Source of the DNA: Gyrodactylus bullatarudis
Taxonomy: Eukaryota; Platyhelminthes; Monogenea; Gyrodactylidea; Gyrodactylidae
Direction: 5' to 3'
Length of the DNA: 64,000 bases
Assembly: GCA_012064415.1 (NCBI GenBank)
Contig: SSNU01000071.1
Location: 525,387-589,386 of the forward strand
The position numbers were made by a program, and so were the translations under genes. The notes under the pieces are model-generated. The model was not told where the DNA came from. It was given only the letters and a program-made list of their open reading frames with translations, and did not search any database. Below, piece by piece: positions 11,801-23,125 of this stretch. Each line of letters starts with the position of its first letter. Position 1 is the stretch's first letter.

Positions 11801-14800
11801 CCAATGACAATCTGTCATAAAATCTATATTATTTTCTAACCAGAATCTTTTTCAAGCAACCTGACAATAGTACTATCTAGAGAAATTGTAGATCAAAACT
11901 AAGAGAAGATTATTTGAGCTGTATAGTTGATATGAAGGTGAGAATTTACCCTTTTTAACAAGGAACTCAAGATGTACTCTGCATAATGTAGACATGAATG
12001 TTTTTTGAACCAGCAAGTTGTACAAGAAATTAAATATGAGAAAACTTTGACTAAAATTCTTCTTTCAATACAATAACTTGTCGTTTAATTAGGGATTAGT
12101 AATCACTTACATAGTTATGTTCCTGTGTCAGATTTGATAGAGAGAATCAAAGATGAATAAATTTTACTCTTATTAATAAATGCTCTTAACACCCCCAAGG
12201 TATGATTATGAGAACTGTAGCGTTGAAGAGGGAAAGGAAATGATGTCAAAATTGACAGATTTCATCAAAAATCCCTCGAATTTGGATAAGGATTTTGGCT
12301 CCTCAAAAATCATTAAAATGGATGACTTTGGATATACCGATCCGACTGATGAATCTATCACTACGAAAAAAGTGAGTATTGAGCATACATCTGTTTAAAT
12401 TTGCATAATTTACTGCTTTCCTTCACGAATCCGTTCAATTTTGAAATTCATCTTGAATCAACTCAGCAGTCGTTATGCGAAACTAGATCAAGCTTATTAG
12501 TTCATGAAAATAAAAAGATTGAAAATTAATACATTTGAATGATCAAAGATCAGTTCAAATCGACGATTTTCTCAAACATTTGATTGTGATTTTCGGTTTC
12601 TTTCTCTATTGATGATCCTGAAAAACACGTTTGATTTCTCTCACACCTTGAAATAAACAACCGTCCTCAAACCCACGTTTAAAAATCGGAAAAATTGTGC
12701 CAAATTAAAAATTTTTCATATTTTTTTCTTGCTTTTTCAATCTGTTTCCAAATAAACCTCAGATAATTTTTAGACCCTGACGAAAAAATCATAAATTTAT
12801 CGAGAATAGTTTAAAATCTTTTTTATTGAAATTTTGGTCATCCAAACGTTTCGACAATGATTGTCTTCACACGCCTTCTTCAGTGGTACGACAAGCTTAT
12901 CAAACACAATACTACTAATATTTATATACTTTCATGATCTTATTCCCTTATCAGTTTTGATTAGAATAATTAGTAAAATACAAGAGTTTTACCTATGATG
13001 TAATAAAGTATTGATAATAATCAAAAGAATAGAGTGATAGACCTAATTTTTCATTAGGTTTAATTTCTTTCTTAACTCTGCTCAATGTTCATTTCCATTA
13101 AAAGTATCATTATTGCCAATTTCAAGAGCCTCATGAATTAACCTCTTTTTTTAGCACTAACAATTCTAACCTCTTCAAAATTGATTTATGTCCGCTATTG
13201 TTGAGAAAATGTTGAAAAGGGTGTGATTTATTATCGTTCCTTAAAATACTGTTTTTATGTTCTTTGATTCTTGTTTTTCGTTGAAATGACCAATAGCTTG
13301 AGAATGTTTATAAATTTTACTACAAAACTCTTAATTTTAGATCAATTTTTACTAAATATTCTCACAGGAATTTCAATATAAATCAGACCCTAATGAATTG
13401 AAAAGAATAAAACTTTTTCCGTAGAGTTACGGAGCCAAAAGGGTTTAGACTATTCCAGATAATGAAATATTCTATTGTAAAACTCTTTAGATACTATCAT
13501 TTTATTTTGGCTTATAAATCATCAGCAAATTTTTATTATATCTCAAGAGGGAATTCAGTCAGTGTTAATCTATCACAGGTTCTTGACTACATTTTATCTC
13601 TATAAGTTGCCTACTTTGATGAAATCGGCTTTCCTCAGGTATCTTCAATTCTAGTTATCGACCGAGACGATAAACTGTAGATAAGCTCATTTAAATAAAA
13701 TTCTCTGGTCTTTAGATTAATAGTTCAAGGGGTATAAAATTTGATAAATCATGGTTCATCACCAGGTTCAATGATCCACTCAAGTTATTTTGTATCGATT
13801 TAAACTAGACAGAAAAAGACGAACCATGTCAATGGAATGAATTGTGGTTTATCTCGTAAAATTAGTAGGGAAATTGGTTCTTCATTCTTCTGCAGTATGG
13901 GCCCAGGATTGCCCACCAACTTTGTGCCAACCCTCTACTATGAATGAACTCAAGAGTTGCTTAATTCGAATCAGTGTGTAAAATATCATCTAATTGATTC
14001 TTTTTCTTTGGCATTCTTCTCTGATCCTCTGATTTTTCCACTCAAATGGTTCATTTCCTATTATAGCAACCGGGAATTTTGCTCTGTATTTTACTCTCTT
14101 GAAAATTAAATTATTGGAATGGAAAAAAACACTTTCACTGTTGTAGAGTAGAGAATTTCACAATTCTTATCCTCAAGTTTCTCTCTAATTTTAATATAAT
14201 TGAATTTCTATCTGCCCACAGTACATATCACAGTACAAATGGATAATTATTTTTGAATAAAAAAATTGTAGTCATAAAAGTACATATTCATTTCATTCGA
14301 GATTTGCAAACTATGCATGTTGCCCATTTTCTGGTGTTGATAAACTTTTAATCAATACCTCTGAAATATATTCTCATCCCTTTGAGTCCAAATTAAAGAG
14401 ATACAGGACCACTAAAGGATCACTCAAAGTCAAGAACACTTTTCTGATAAACTTTACAAAAATCTCAAATTCTTCATCGAGAAATTGATTTTGATAGAGA
14501 TTTCTTGCAATCTAAATCATTAGGTCAACTTCCACAGAAAACTCTGAAAAATCAGTTTTTTGAAAATTTTGTGATAGCGTCAAACTCCCTGTTTTTTGAC
14601 CTTGAGTTGAAAGGTATGCTTGGTTTCAAAGTGTAAGAACCAAAATTAAATAAATGTGATCCTAAAAATTAAATAATTTTGATTACTTTCTCACACTGAA
14701 AAGATGTGAAATATGCCATAATATTCTTGAAAATTGATTTATTATGTTGGTCAGCCTCATGATTTAGATTGCAATTTTTTCCATCTAATTCTATTTCTTG

Positions 14801-17800
14801 ATGAGTCTTTTTAAAAATCATAAATTTCTATCTTCCAAACTAACTAGACAGCAAATTCATCGTTCTTTTGATCTAAATCTTAATTTTTTCCTGAACCTCA
14901 AGACAAGGTTAACATTGACATTATAAAGCAAGCTTCACTATTTAGAAAAAAACCGAGCTTCTTCTAAAATATTTTCTGATGACGAAGATATCTTCATGAG
15001 GAATTAGAAGTCGAGTGAATATATAGTGGTTAAGCTTATATTTCACCGGATCTCATCAGACTATTACACCGGCTTGATATTTATATTAAATTTTTTTTGA
15101 GCATATGCAAATTCCTCTTATTGGTTCAAATAGTTTTATCAAAATGATGAAGATATCTTCGTCATCAGAAAAAAAATGGTGCTACAAGATCACGATTACG
15201 CATAGTTAATATGAAGATGGGAGTTTATAATTTTTACAAAGTTCTTAATTTTTTCGTCATGAAATTGAATTTGATCTAGAATATTTGGAATCCAGATCAT
15301 GAGGCCCTCTTTCAGAATACAGAGAAAAAATTTAGAAAAAATCAATTTTTAAGGAAAATACGGCAAATTTTAAATCTTGAAGTGGCGCCAAATACCCATT
15401 TTTTTGAACTTTGAGTTGAAAACTTGTTTTCAATTGTGAGAGAATGATCAAAAGTTGTTTTTAAGGATCACAATTAGACAAAGAAATTAAATATGCTGAA
15501 GCTGATTTTGAGAATCACTACATAATCGTGTCAAAATTGAATTTTGATTTTTTGACCATTTTTCCTACTTGAAAGTCGATGAAATTTCATATTTCACGAT
15601 CCCTGAAAAATGACGAATTTAGCAAAAATTTTAGAGATTGATAAGACGTGGCGAAATACGTATTCAACAATAGCCAAAAGATTCATTCTTAGTATCTTGA
15701 AAATATTATTTCACACAGGATGAATGAAATCATTTTACAACTGATGACCTCAATAAAGTACACTCCATTATTTTGTTTTAATGGATACACATAATGTGCA
15801 TTTTTTTAATCAAGGTTAATGAATTGAGCTGAAATTTATTTCATACAATACTTGGATCCTTTTTCAAATCCTCTTCAAGCATGCATACATAATAAAAAGT
15901 AAAATTTTGACAACAAAATATTTCATTTGCGTTTAAATTGATCCAATTTCATACAGGTACTAAATTATTTTTCAATCAATATTAATCTGAACTCTTTTTG
16001 GGAATCCTTTTAATATAAGTGATCAATAAATACATAATCCTCCTATAATCTCTTTCAGATTAAGATGCTTAATTTTTTTTCGTATTCAATCAGTGGATTC
16101 ATTTTTATCTTAATTCATTTGGATAACAGATCATTACGATTCGAATCTCTGGGGAAGAAAATTAATTTTCATAATTGATAGAATCCTATTGTATCCATAA
16201 TTTCATTAATAACAAAAATATGTTAAGAATCTGTTTATTCTCTGGTATTATTTTTCCAATAACAATCAGTCACGTTTAGAGACTATTGAAGGCTTTTAAA
16301 GAAACCTGAACTTCTTGCAAATCTAGGCAGAAATATATAAAGTGATGGAAATAATCTGCAAACTCTATGACTTAGTTGATAGTAACGAGTACTTCTTATT
16401 TCTTATTGAATAGGTCAACCATAGAAGACTACATAAGATAAAATTTCAATGAAAAAACAGTCAGAAGAACACAGAACGGAAGTTTTTACTACACTGATTG
16501 CAAAATTAATTATGAAATTGCTCAAATTCTATTGGTTGCTGATTTTACGTTTGATCACTATTTCATCGCTATAACATGCAGATATAAGTTTATATTCTAA
16601 AATTTAGTCTTTCGAAAACGATAACAGCAATTTAATGTAGCTCATCTTTTCTCTTCCATTATGTCCAGTTCTTATTGAGATTTAATCAAAATTCAGGATA
16701 TCTATTGCTCTAATTTTTTATTTCCTGTCCCAAGACGATTTACTTCCTGGTCTCTAAGGTGAAATAATAAAACTTTTATTCAGCCTTAGAGCTACTAAAG
16801 AAATAAATACTTTTCAATAAACTAACTCATGTAACTGAGATCAAAAAACAGATTTTTCAGGATCAAAATTAGACAAGAAAACCATTGATTTTTTAAAAGA
16901 TCTGTGATATTCAAAGTTTAATTGATTTTCAAATGATCAAGAAATCAGACACTGATGAAATTAATCCTAGACTAAATTCTGGATAATTGATTCTCCTGTC
17001 TAATTATGATTATGATAAGTTTCACTTGGTCATTCTTGAATCAATACAAATTTCCAGCTCAAATGGAGATCATTTTTTTCTGGTTCCAAAACATCATCGA
17101 ATTTTTGATGAAAAAATTGAAATTTCTGCAAAAACCATAGATTTCCAATTTCATATCGATTAGCTACTGAGTTGAATAATCATCGATTCAAAACATGGGA
17201 AATTGAATTCTATTTCTGTAACATCTATCATTTGCTAGGTGGAAATTGACATTGAATACCATAGTAAATTTGTCGAAACCAATTTTCATCAAAATTGTGT
17301 CAGAAAAAAATATTTCAATCTGATTAATATCGTTCCCTACAACGTTAGAAAGGTGTCATTTAATTTTTACTCAAACAAAACATTTTTTGAGGTTATAGAA
17401 CAAAGGGGCATGACATAGAAAAATTAGTTAAGAAATAAAGTATGATATTAGCCAATTTGTATTGAAATTCTATTCACCATATCTGAAATGAGCAAATTTT
17501 TTGCTCAAACTAAAAGTCAATTGTTTTCTTACTATAATAGTCAATACAACAAATAATTGTTCATTATCTTCAATTACATGGAAAAGTCACAAAAAATAAA
17601 TAAATTTATGACATGCCAAGATTCTATATATTTATAGGACGAGTTGAATGTACAGTAGTGTATTTCGAAAAAAAGTGTTATTAAGCTTGTATAGGTTGAT
17701 GAAAAATATCAGCTGTCAAAATTAAATAGAGTTTTGTACTTGGTAACTTTTAAATCTATATTTCTCCTACAGGGCATTCGAATATTCCTCAATAATGGTG

Positions 17801-20800
17801 CAAGATTGGTTTATCGCCTCAGTGGAACTGGAAGTAATGGTGCTACCCTTCGAATGTATATTGATAAGCATGAAAAAGATCTCAGCACCTTTAGAATGCA
17901 AAGTAGCGTAAGTTGTTGAAAATAAAAGATTCAGTATTTTCAGTCATGAAGTTTGACATTGTTTGTTAAACAAGTCTCATTTTGGACGGGATATGTGACA
18001 TAAAATATTTAACCCTTAGTGATAGTTCTACCACCCATTCGATAGGAAATTTATTGATCTCCTGAAGATTCTGGCTCTATCATTCGTTAAAATCGTGCTA
18101 TACTAATCCAGAGAGAGCTGATTTTTTACTAAAAATTTAATTTTTGTTTAAAACGTTTTTTTTGAAAACCTACTTCCAGGGTCATAGCTAGAGAATAAGA
18201 TAACTCTTATCGAGTAATCATACCTGTAGAATTCAAATATGCAACTGCCTGAACTCTATCTGCTAAAGCTACAAAAATAGCCTGTTTTTGGATCAAAAAA
18301 TGATCCATTTTTTGATTGATACCTTCTGAACCAAAAATAATTGCATTAAAACAACTGTAGATTCGTAATCAGCGTAACCATAGGATAGAAAAAAATTGGA
18401 TGTGAGTCATGAAGGGTTAATGCTAGTAAGAGGGTCATTACTAGATTAGGATCAGGATTTTTTAATTTCTATTCAACACAGTGAGAAATAGTTTGTCCAT
18501 AAAACGTTTAATCTTAAAATTTATTTTATCAACTGAATTCTTTAAACTAGTATAGCAATATCTCGGATAAATAAGATCCAGTCAGACCCCAAGGGTTAAG
18601 AACAAAGTAAATGATAATTAAAATTGGTTGATATGAAGTTGGGAATCTATGATTTTTACAGAAATCCTACTCATGTTGCCCACTTTTACCATTTGCGGAC
18701 AATCCTATATTGGCATGACAATAAGACCGATTTCAGCAAGGATCAAGGAACATCTCAACCCTAGTAACGACGGCTCATCTATCCAAGAACATTTCCGGCT
18801 AACTAATCACTCTGCAGGAATTGAAAACTTCAAGATAAGATACACCGCGGACCCAAAGCTAAAAAAATTCCGCACACAGAGGATCTTAGAAATCGCAGAG
18901 GTAAAATTAGTGAATGAAGAGCTACCTTCTCTCTGTGCATAGAAAATACTGGGCAGGAAGTTGGGCTTCACCGGCGTTGAGTTCCATAAGGCGTCCAAGA
19001 TGATAAAGAAAGTCTCAAAGATGACCAAAAAAGACAATGTCGACCCTCCCAACCAAGAAAGAAACTTGGACTCGAGTTCGGTCAATACACTTCCAATCTC
19101 AACATCAGTCGATAATTCATCTGCCGAAAACGAGCCAATTTTCACTTCAACCCAAAAATACCCCATAAGAGAATCTGAAAACGATGGCCCAGAAACTAGA
19201 TTGAACATAACAAAAACCTCAAAATTAGTTGATAATGACTCTCCTTCTAGTTGTGAAACCCCCATCGAAGCAATCTCTAACAATTCCAATCCACACCACC
19301 CCTGAGAACAATGATGAACGTAAGAGATTTTACTCCCAACCAGAATTGCAAGCCCCCTCCACATCACGGAAAAGGAATTTGTCGGTTTCTCCCAAGCAAC
19401 AAAAAGAAGAGGGAAACAGAGGAAAAGAGCATCACCCGGCACTTGGACATTAGATGAATTTCTCACAGTCCTGAGAGCTTAGACATTCCTCTCCTCTCAT
19501 TGGTCGCGAACGGCTGAATAAATGCTATTGGACAGATTTTCATAATGTTCTCTAAATTTTCATATATATAAATATAAGAAGTCGGTTTTTGGTCTTAAGA
19601 GAACCGACGAAAATATTCACCAAATAAATTTCGTTCGATCTTAATCCTAGCATGACTCTCAGTCAGCAACCTCAGAATATTTTCGAGGAAATCAGGCAAC
19701 TTATGTCGAACAACGAAAAAAATTCAGAAGAAAATTATTTCTATGTAAAATAGGGTCATATTTCAAATTCCCATTTGGCGCCAAAATCCCATTTTTTGGA
19801 GCCTTGAGCTGAAATTTTTTATTGATTTGAAAGTGGGAGGCTGATCGGAAGAGTTTTTTCAGGATCAGGATTAGACAATAAAATTGAATAGCACCGTCAA
19901 ATTATCAACAGTTTCCCCATTTTTGAAAGATTTTGAATTATCAAATTTTCATTGATTTTCAAGTAATAAAAACGATCAAAAAATCGAAATTCAGCTCCCA
20001 AACGATAATGAGGTTATTCATCAGATAAGATTCAAATGAATTAATCTTTTTGTCTAATCCTGATCCTGAAAAAACTCTTCCGATCAGCCTCCCACTTTCA
20101 AATCAATAAAAAATTTCAGCTCAAGGCTCCAAAAATGGGATTTTGGCGCCAAATGGGAATTTGAAATATGACCATATTTTACATAGAAATAATTTTCTTC
20201 TGAATTTTTTTCTCAGATGGTAAAAGTGGGCAACATGAGTAGGATTCCAAAAAATCTCTAACAAATTCGAATTTTTGATGAAAAAATCGAGATTTCTGTA
20301 AAAATCAAAGATTCCCAACTTCATATCAATTAGCTTTATATAGCAAGCAGGGTTTCTCAAATTATGAATCAAAAAATTTCATCAGATGTTCCATTTCCAG
20401 AGACGATTCTACGGATAATGATGGAAACACAAATTTTTATGATACCAGCTCTCAAAAAATAAGCCTACTTTCTTAAAGGAATCTAAATTTTCTTAAATCC
20501 CTAAAATAATGAGAAAGCAATAAATTAGAAATTGAAAATTGCTCCTTTGATCTCACACGTCTTTGATAAACATCTCGTGATCTATTCCCTCTTGTAGTTG
20601 TGGAAATTTGAGATGCATTCTTTCTTTTTATTTATCTTTTATTGATCCAGTTTCTCCCTATTCCCTAGATATTTCATTTTTATCAGACTTGAGTCATATA
20701 TCCTCAAACACAGGCTATCACACGTTACAATTTTCAATAAGCGCATTATTGAAAATTTCTTGCATCAATGAGTCTGGTTTCTCTTGGCATAAAACTTCAA

Positions 20801-22845
20801 CAAACAAATTTACCTCGTAGATGCTCAATACAGTCTTGTATCTTTCGCGTTTTGTGATTCTTCCTTTTCCATGTTTTCCATCCAAGTTTTCTTTAAGGGA
20901 TTGTGATAACCTTTTTTCATTTGAGATCTATTTTGTGTCACCCAAGGTCTAAGCTTGACAACACAAAATCTCTTCTTTACTATAATCTTCATTTGACTGA
21001 ATAATTATAATTATTATAAGTCCTCTGCTAATGAGAACTTTTATGTTCAACCTTGTTTCTGTGAGATAAACAAAATGAAAGAAATGAAGAAACAACTGTT
21101 TTCTATTCTTACAGTTCCCTTTGTGATCAGCTGATATTAAATTTGATCTTGGAACCGGATTCTGCTAATTGACCTCCTCCATTTTTTTGGAGTTTAAGAT
21201 CAGTTTGAATATTATAAAAACCTTTTACATTACTTTAAAATGATTACATTTATATATCCCATGATCTATTTCTAAAATCAGTCTCCAGGAGTTGAGATAT
21301 CAGTAAAAATAAGATTTGTATTCAATTTTGAAAGTTTTTACATAAGATTTTCTTAGTAGTAAATGCATGCTGGTAAAAATTCCTTTTGTCGGTTAATTGA
21401 TTTTTGTTTGAATAAATTTTATAATAGAACAGATACTCCTGATCCTGACTCCAATCGACTATACATGGCCACACTGACAAAGTATATGATATATATCATA
21501 CTAGATTGATACATCCCCTTCCCCCTTATGATATGGAGAAATATAATCCCTACTCAAACTGATACCTCGTGATATTTCTGTCATCGATCTAGAGAGTGAC
21601 AGTTGCCTTTGTACTTTTAATGAGTACACACCTCTTCTGATTATATTGAATGGAAATTAATTGATTCTACTTCCATCCATCTATCATGAATTAAATTCGG
21701 TATTAAATTCCCTCGATATACAGAATAAAGGAATGGACTATTCTCTGATCTCAAATGTTTGAAATGCATACATATCCTCATTAGTTTATCTTCGAATTTT
21801 CGGTCTGATCAACTTTGAGCTCTTGAATTTGTTTGGTATAAAAGTACATCGATTGCCTTTTGTATGAATAAATTGGGTGTTTTTTCTTCTCTCTACAAGA
21901 TTGCAAAGTTTAATTAGTACAAGTCCTTTGCTCCTAGTGCCCTGTATAATCTCTAATGTCAATTATTTGAATGTGTCTCTCTGCCCATTTAACATTTTTT
22001 CTATATCCTGGTTAATTATCACTGATTATTAATCTGTGGCTATCAACAGGACAGCCGCTTTAGTACAAAAGTCCAGGTAGCTATTCAAAAGTCTTGATTT
22101 ATTTATTATTTTGCTCAGGAGACTCGTATAAATTATCGCCGCCATCAATTCAACTAATGAATGGATAAACTAACCTATTCATTCTGCATAATTTTCATCT
22201 CTTATCAAGTATTTGCTATGCGCATATAGATTGATTAAGATTAATTAATTATGGAACTCGAATTATTAAAACAATGAAGGCCTTCAAAATAGCAGTTTTT
22301 GATAATGATTTAAGGAAATGACTTGTTATTTTACTCCATCAATTCTTCCAGCTCACTCTAGAGATGCGTTTCCAATACGAGACATGAAATAGCCTTGATA
22401 TCAAAAAAGTAAACTTTTCTATTCCCCAATCTGTCCTCATTATATATACAGTAATTCTCCTAATGATAAAATACAATAATTTCCCTAAATCTATCTGTCA
22501 GGAATATATATATGAATTCTCAGGAAATAACTGTCATATGATAACTTTGATTCGGTAAGAAAATCATTAATTATTCTTTTAAAACGACTTTTTCTAATTC
22601 CTACCAAAAAAACTGAATCCTTTTTATTCTAATTTATTCGGGCATGTTGAGACCTTCTTAAAAATATCCACTCTAATCATTATCGGATGATATATTCGTT
22701 TGTAATTCACATTTTCTTTTTGGTCAACTTTTAATAAACCAAATTTTTTACTCAGGAATACTTGAAAGAAACCATTTCCTTGGCTGTGGAAATTTGTGGA
22801 GTTGCAAAAATTACTGGACGCACTCGGCCAACTGTCATTACCTAG
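8847..22845 (+). CDS. PGM1: Phosphoglucomutase 1
   Basis: Interconverts glucose-1-phosphate and glucose-6-phosphate in the cytosol, linking glycogen metabolism and glycolysis. Exons 8847-8849 (ATG only), 9005-9562, 9776-10248, 10362-10628, 12200-12371, 17773-17907 and 22756-22845 join in frame to 565 residues (human 562). The catalytic phosphoserine loop TASHNPGG has Ser at about residue 120. The Mg-binding loop DGDGDR is at about 290-295, the sugar-binding loop GEESFG is in exon 4, the phosphate-binding loop RLSGTGS is in exon 6, and the C-terminus [10 protein letters not shown] matches the human end. The N-terminus [15 protein letters not shown] is collinear with human, which supports the one-codon first exon followed by GTGAGT. 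The exon 3-4 junction ([20 protein letters not shown]) also matches human in length. Introns 1-3 are 155, 213 and 113 nt; introns 4-6 are 1571, 5401 and 4848 nt and filled with repeats. Confidence 0.95.
10629..12199. other. PGM1 intron 4
   Basis: A 1.57-kb AT-rich intron. Open frames at 11342-11566 on both strands overlap each other and have no protein character. I recognise no mobile-element coding remnant; weak copies of the dispersed intronic repeat may be present. Confidence 0.5.
12838..12888 (-). ncRNA. Degenerate hammerhead-like motif in the PLE-C 3' end
   Basis: On the minus strand ACCA at 12884-12887 precedes the core CUGAAGA (12877-12883), and GAA (12850-12852) is followed by a short ACGU stem III, U and UGG. 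Stem I ACCA/UGG is short. The region between the cores holds a 6-bp hairpin of its own (GACAAU/AUUGUC) instead of a canonical stem II, so activity is doubtful. Confidence 0.3.
12838..13310 (-). mobile_element. PLE-C: Penelope-like element, 3' fragment with frameshift
   Basis: Read on the minus strand, about 13310-13060 encodes the end of a GIY-YIG endonuclease domain. The pieces are [19 protein letters not shown], then [19 protein letters not shown], and after a frameshift [18 protein letters not shown] and a stop. Such a 'R-I-K-E-H ... H-F' tail ending in an 'alEi' segment is typical of PLE endonucleases. The 3' UTR follows down to about 12838 and contains an HHR-like end. The copy sits antisense in PGM1 intron 5 and is 5'-truncated, as expected for PLEs. 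Confidence 0.6.
14975..15173 (-). repeat. Solo PLE-B 3' end with hammerhead motif, flanked by inverted repeats
   Basis: This matches in reverse the non-coding tail of the PLE-B copy at 30.9-31.1 kb, including the hammerhead core. It carries no coding sequence. It is bounded by a 26-bp inverted repeat (TTTTCTGATGACGAAGATAT and further) at about 14975-15000 and 15147-15173, itself containing the palindrome GAAGATATCTTC. It may be a non-autonomous unit or a doubly truncated PLE terminus. Confidence 0.55.
15024..15063 (-). ncRNA. Hammerhead-like motif (PLE-B type)
   Basis: Minus strand: UAGU, core CUGAUGA, the 8-nt segment GAUCCGGU, GAA, a weak stem III region, CC, then ACUA pairing with UAGU. 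The base before the cleavage site is C instead of the U seen in the 31.0-kb copy, so this copy is probably inactive. The stem II segment is identical to that of the 31.0-kb copy. Confidence 0.4.
15205..15640 (+). repeat. Foldback-family repeat, left half
   Basis: A diverged copy of the dispersed repeat that starts GTTAATATGAAGATGGG and runs through 'atgaggccctcttt' to 'cttgaaagtcgatgaaattt'. The same order occurs at 59722-60352, where the inverted right half is also present. Here only the left half is clear. Confidence 0.6.
15641..17772. other. Remainder of PGM1 intron 5
   Basis: About 2.1 kb, AT-rich. 16850-17170 contains a diverged copy of the foldback family ('gatcaaaattagacaag', 'aatttctgcaaaaaccatagatttcc'). 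No coding remnant is recognised. Confidence 0.4.
18013..18416. mobile_element. piggyBac-like MITE with TTAA target duplication
   Basis: TTAA precedes CCCTTAGTGATAG at the left and follows CATGAAGGG at the right. The interior aligns in reverse with the element at 31612-32068 ('cattcgttaaaatcgtgctatactaat', 'cctgaactctatctgctaaagc'). TTAA plus CCC termini are the piggyBac superfamily hallmark. No transposase is encoded. Confidence 0.6.
18697..19708 (+). mobile_element. PLE-B: 5'-truncated Penelope-like element with GIY-YIG domain
   Basis: The copy begins inside the endonuclease: [20 protein letters not shown] carries the YIG and the following Arg helix, then [17 protein letters not shown]. After an in-frame stop at about 18941 the reading continues with [19 protein letters not shown] and a long polar linker. 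A frameshift precedes the C-terminal basic stretch [13 protein letters not shown] and [13 protein letters not shown] plus stop at about 19480. The same basic stretch plus DEF tail ends the copy at 30.8 kb. The 3' UTR carries a hammerhead variant at 19588-19624. Truncation inside the coding region is the usual result of PLE target-primed integration. The copy is dead. Confidence 0.75.
19588..19624 (+). ncRNA. Hammerhead variant with altered core (PLE-B)
   Basis: UUUGGU (19588-19593), core CUUAAGA instead of CUGANGA, 8-nt segment GAACCGAC, GAA, AAUAUU (short self-pairing stem III), C17, then ACCAAA (19619-19624), which pairs perfectly with UUUGGU. Spacing equals the 31.0-kb copy. The G5-to-U change should abolish cleavage. 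A competing 7-bp hairpin GTCGGTT/AACCGAC (19581-19587 with 19602-19608) overlaps it. Confidence 0.5.
20718..20927 (-). other. Candidate antisense coding exon, unknown
   Basis: A 69-codon open frame on the minus strand, preceded by AAAATAG (possible acceptor) and ended by TGA. It reads with good amino-acid composition: [17 protein letters not shown], then [16 protein letters not shown], then [19 protein letters not shown] possible donor GAG/GTAAAT lies in the middle. The composition is unlike random AT-rich frames. I do not recognise the family. It may be an exon of a nested antisense gene or a mobile-element remnant in PGM1 intron 6. Confidence 0.35.
20928..22755. other. Rest of PGM1 intron 6
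   Basis: About 1.8 kb, AT-rich, without recognisable coding remnants or clear repeat boundaries. 21470-21500 has a 'tatatgatatatatcat' palindromic stretch. Nothing else supported. Confidence 0.4.
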
Positions 22846-23125
22846 AAAAAGTATCAATCAATAATAGTCATCATTATCAATACTATAGTCATCAAAACTG
22901 TGCTTATTCAGATTAGATATTCAAATTAGTTTTAAACTTGTTCCACAAAGATTATTAATTATAATGTATTCTTTAATTAAAATCTTGTTTTCATTCATCG
23001 ATTACATAAAAAGTGTGTATGAGTTTTGTTAATCAGTTTGATTGGTCTGGTCTGGTTGTTATGAATTTCAAAGCCTTTTCATGTGCCAATACTTCACCTT
23101 GATGATTAATAAATAAATTTTAAAC
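22846..23125. promoter_or_regulatory. Intergenic PGM1 to C20orf27-like gene
   Basis: About 280 bp. It holds the PGM1 3' UTR and the promoter of the next gene on the same strand. AATAAA-like sequence occurs at about 23108-23115, only about 15 bp before the downstream start. Confidence 0.4.

Larger units (their letters stand above)
18631..20343. repeat. Foldback element interrupted by a PLE-B insertion
   Basis: Left outer part 18631-18695 ('ttgatatgaagttgggaatc ... cctactcatgttgcccactt') and left inner part about 19709-19890 are matched in reverse by 20040-20343. The two left parts are contiguous in the right arm, so the about 1-kb PLE at 18697-19708 was inserted later. The inner arms, over about 160 bp including 'tttggcgccaaaatcccat', are almost identical in inverted orientation. 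Confidence 0.75.

Noticed and set aside
19229..19453. 74-residue plus-strand frame as a separate gene
   Set aside because: It is the frameshifted C-terminal part of the PLE-B ORF.
18807..19466. 219-residue minus-strand frame
   Set aside because: It is the complement of the PLE-B coding region and has no independent protein character.
22050..22079. Possible PGM1 microexon between an AACAG acceptor and a GTAGCT donor
   Set aside because: Exons 17773-17907 and 22756-22845 already join in frame and match human PGM1 in length, so no extra exon is needed.
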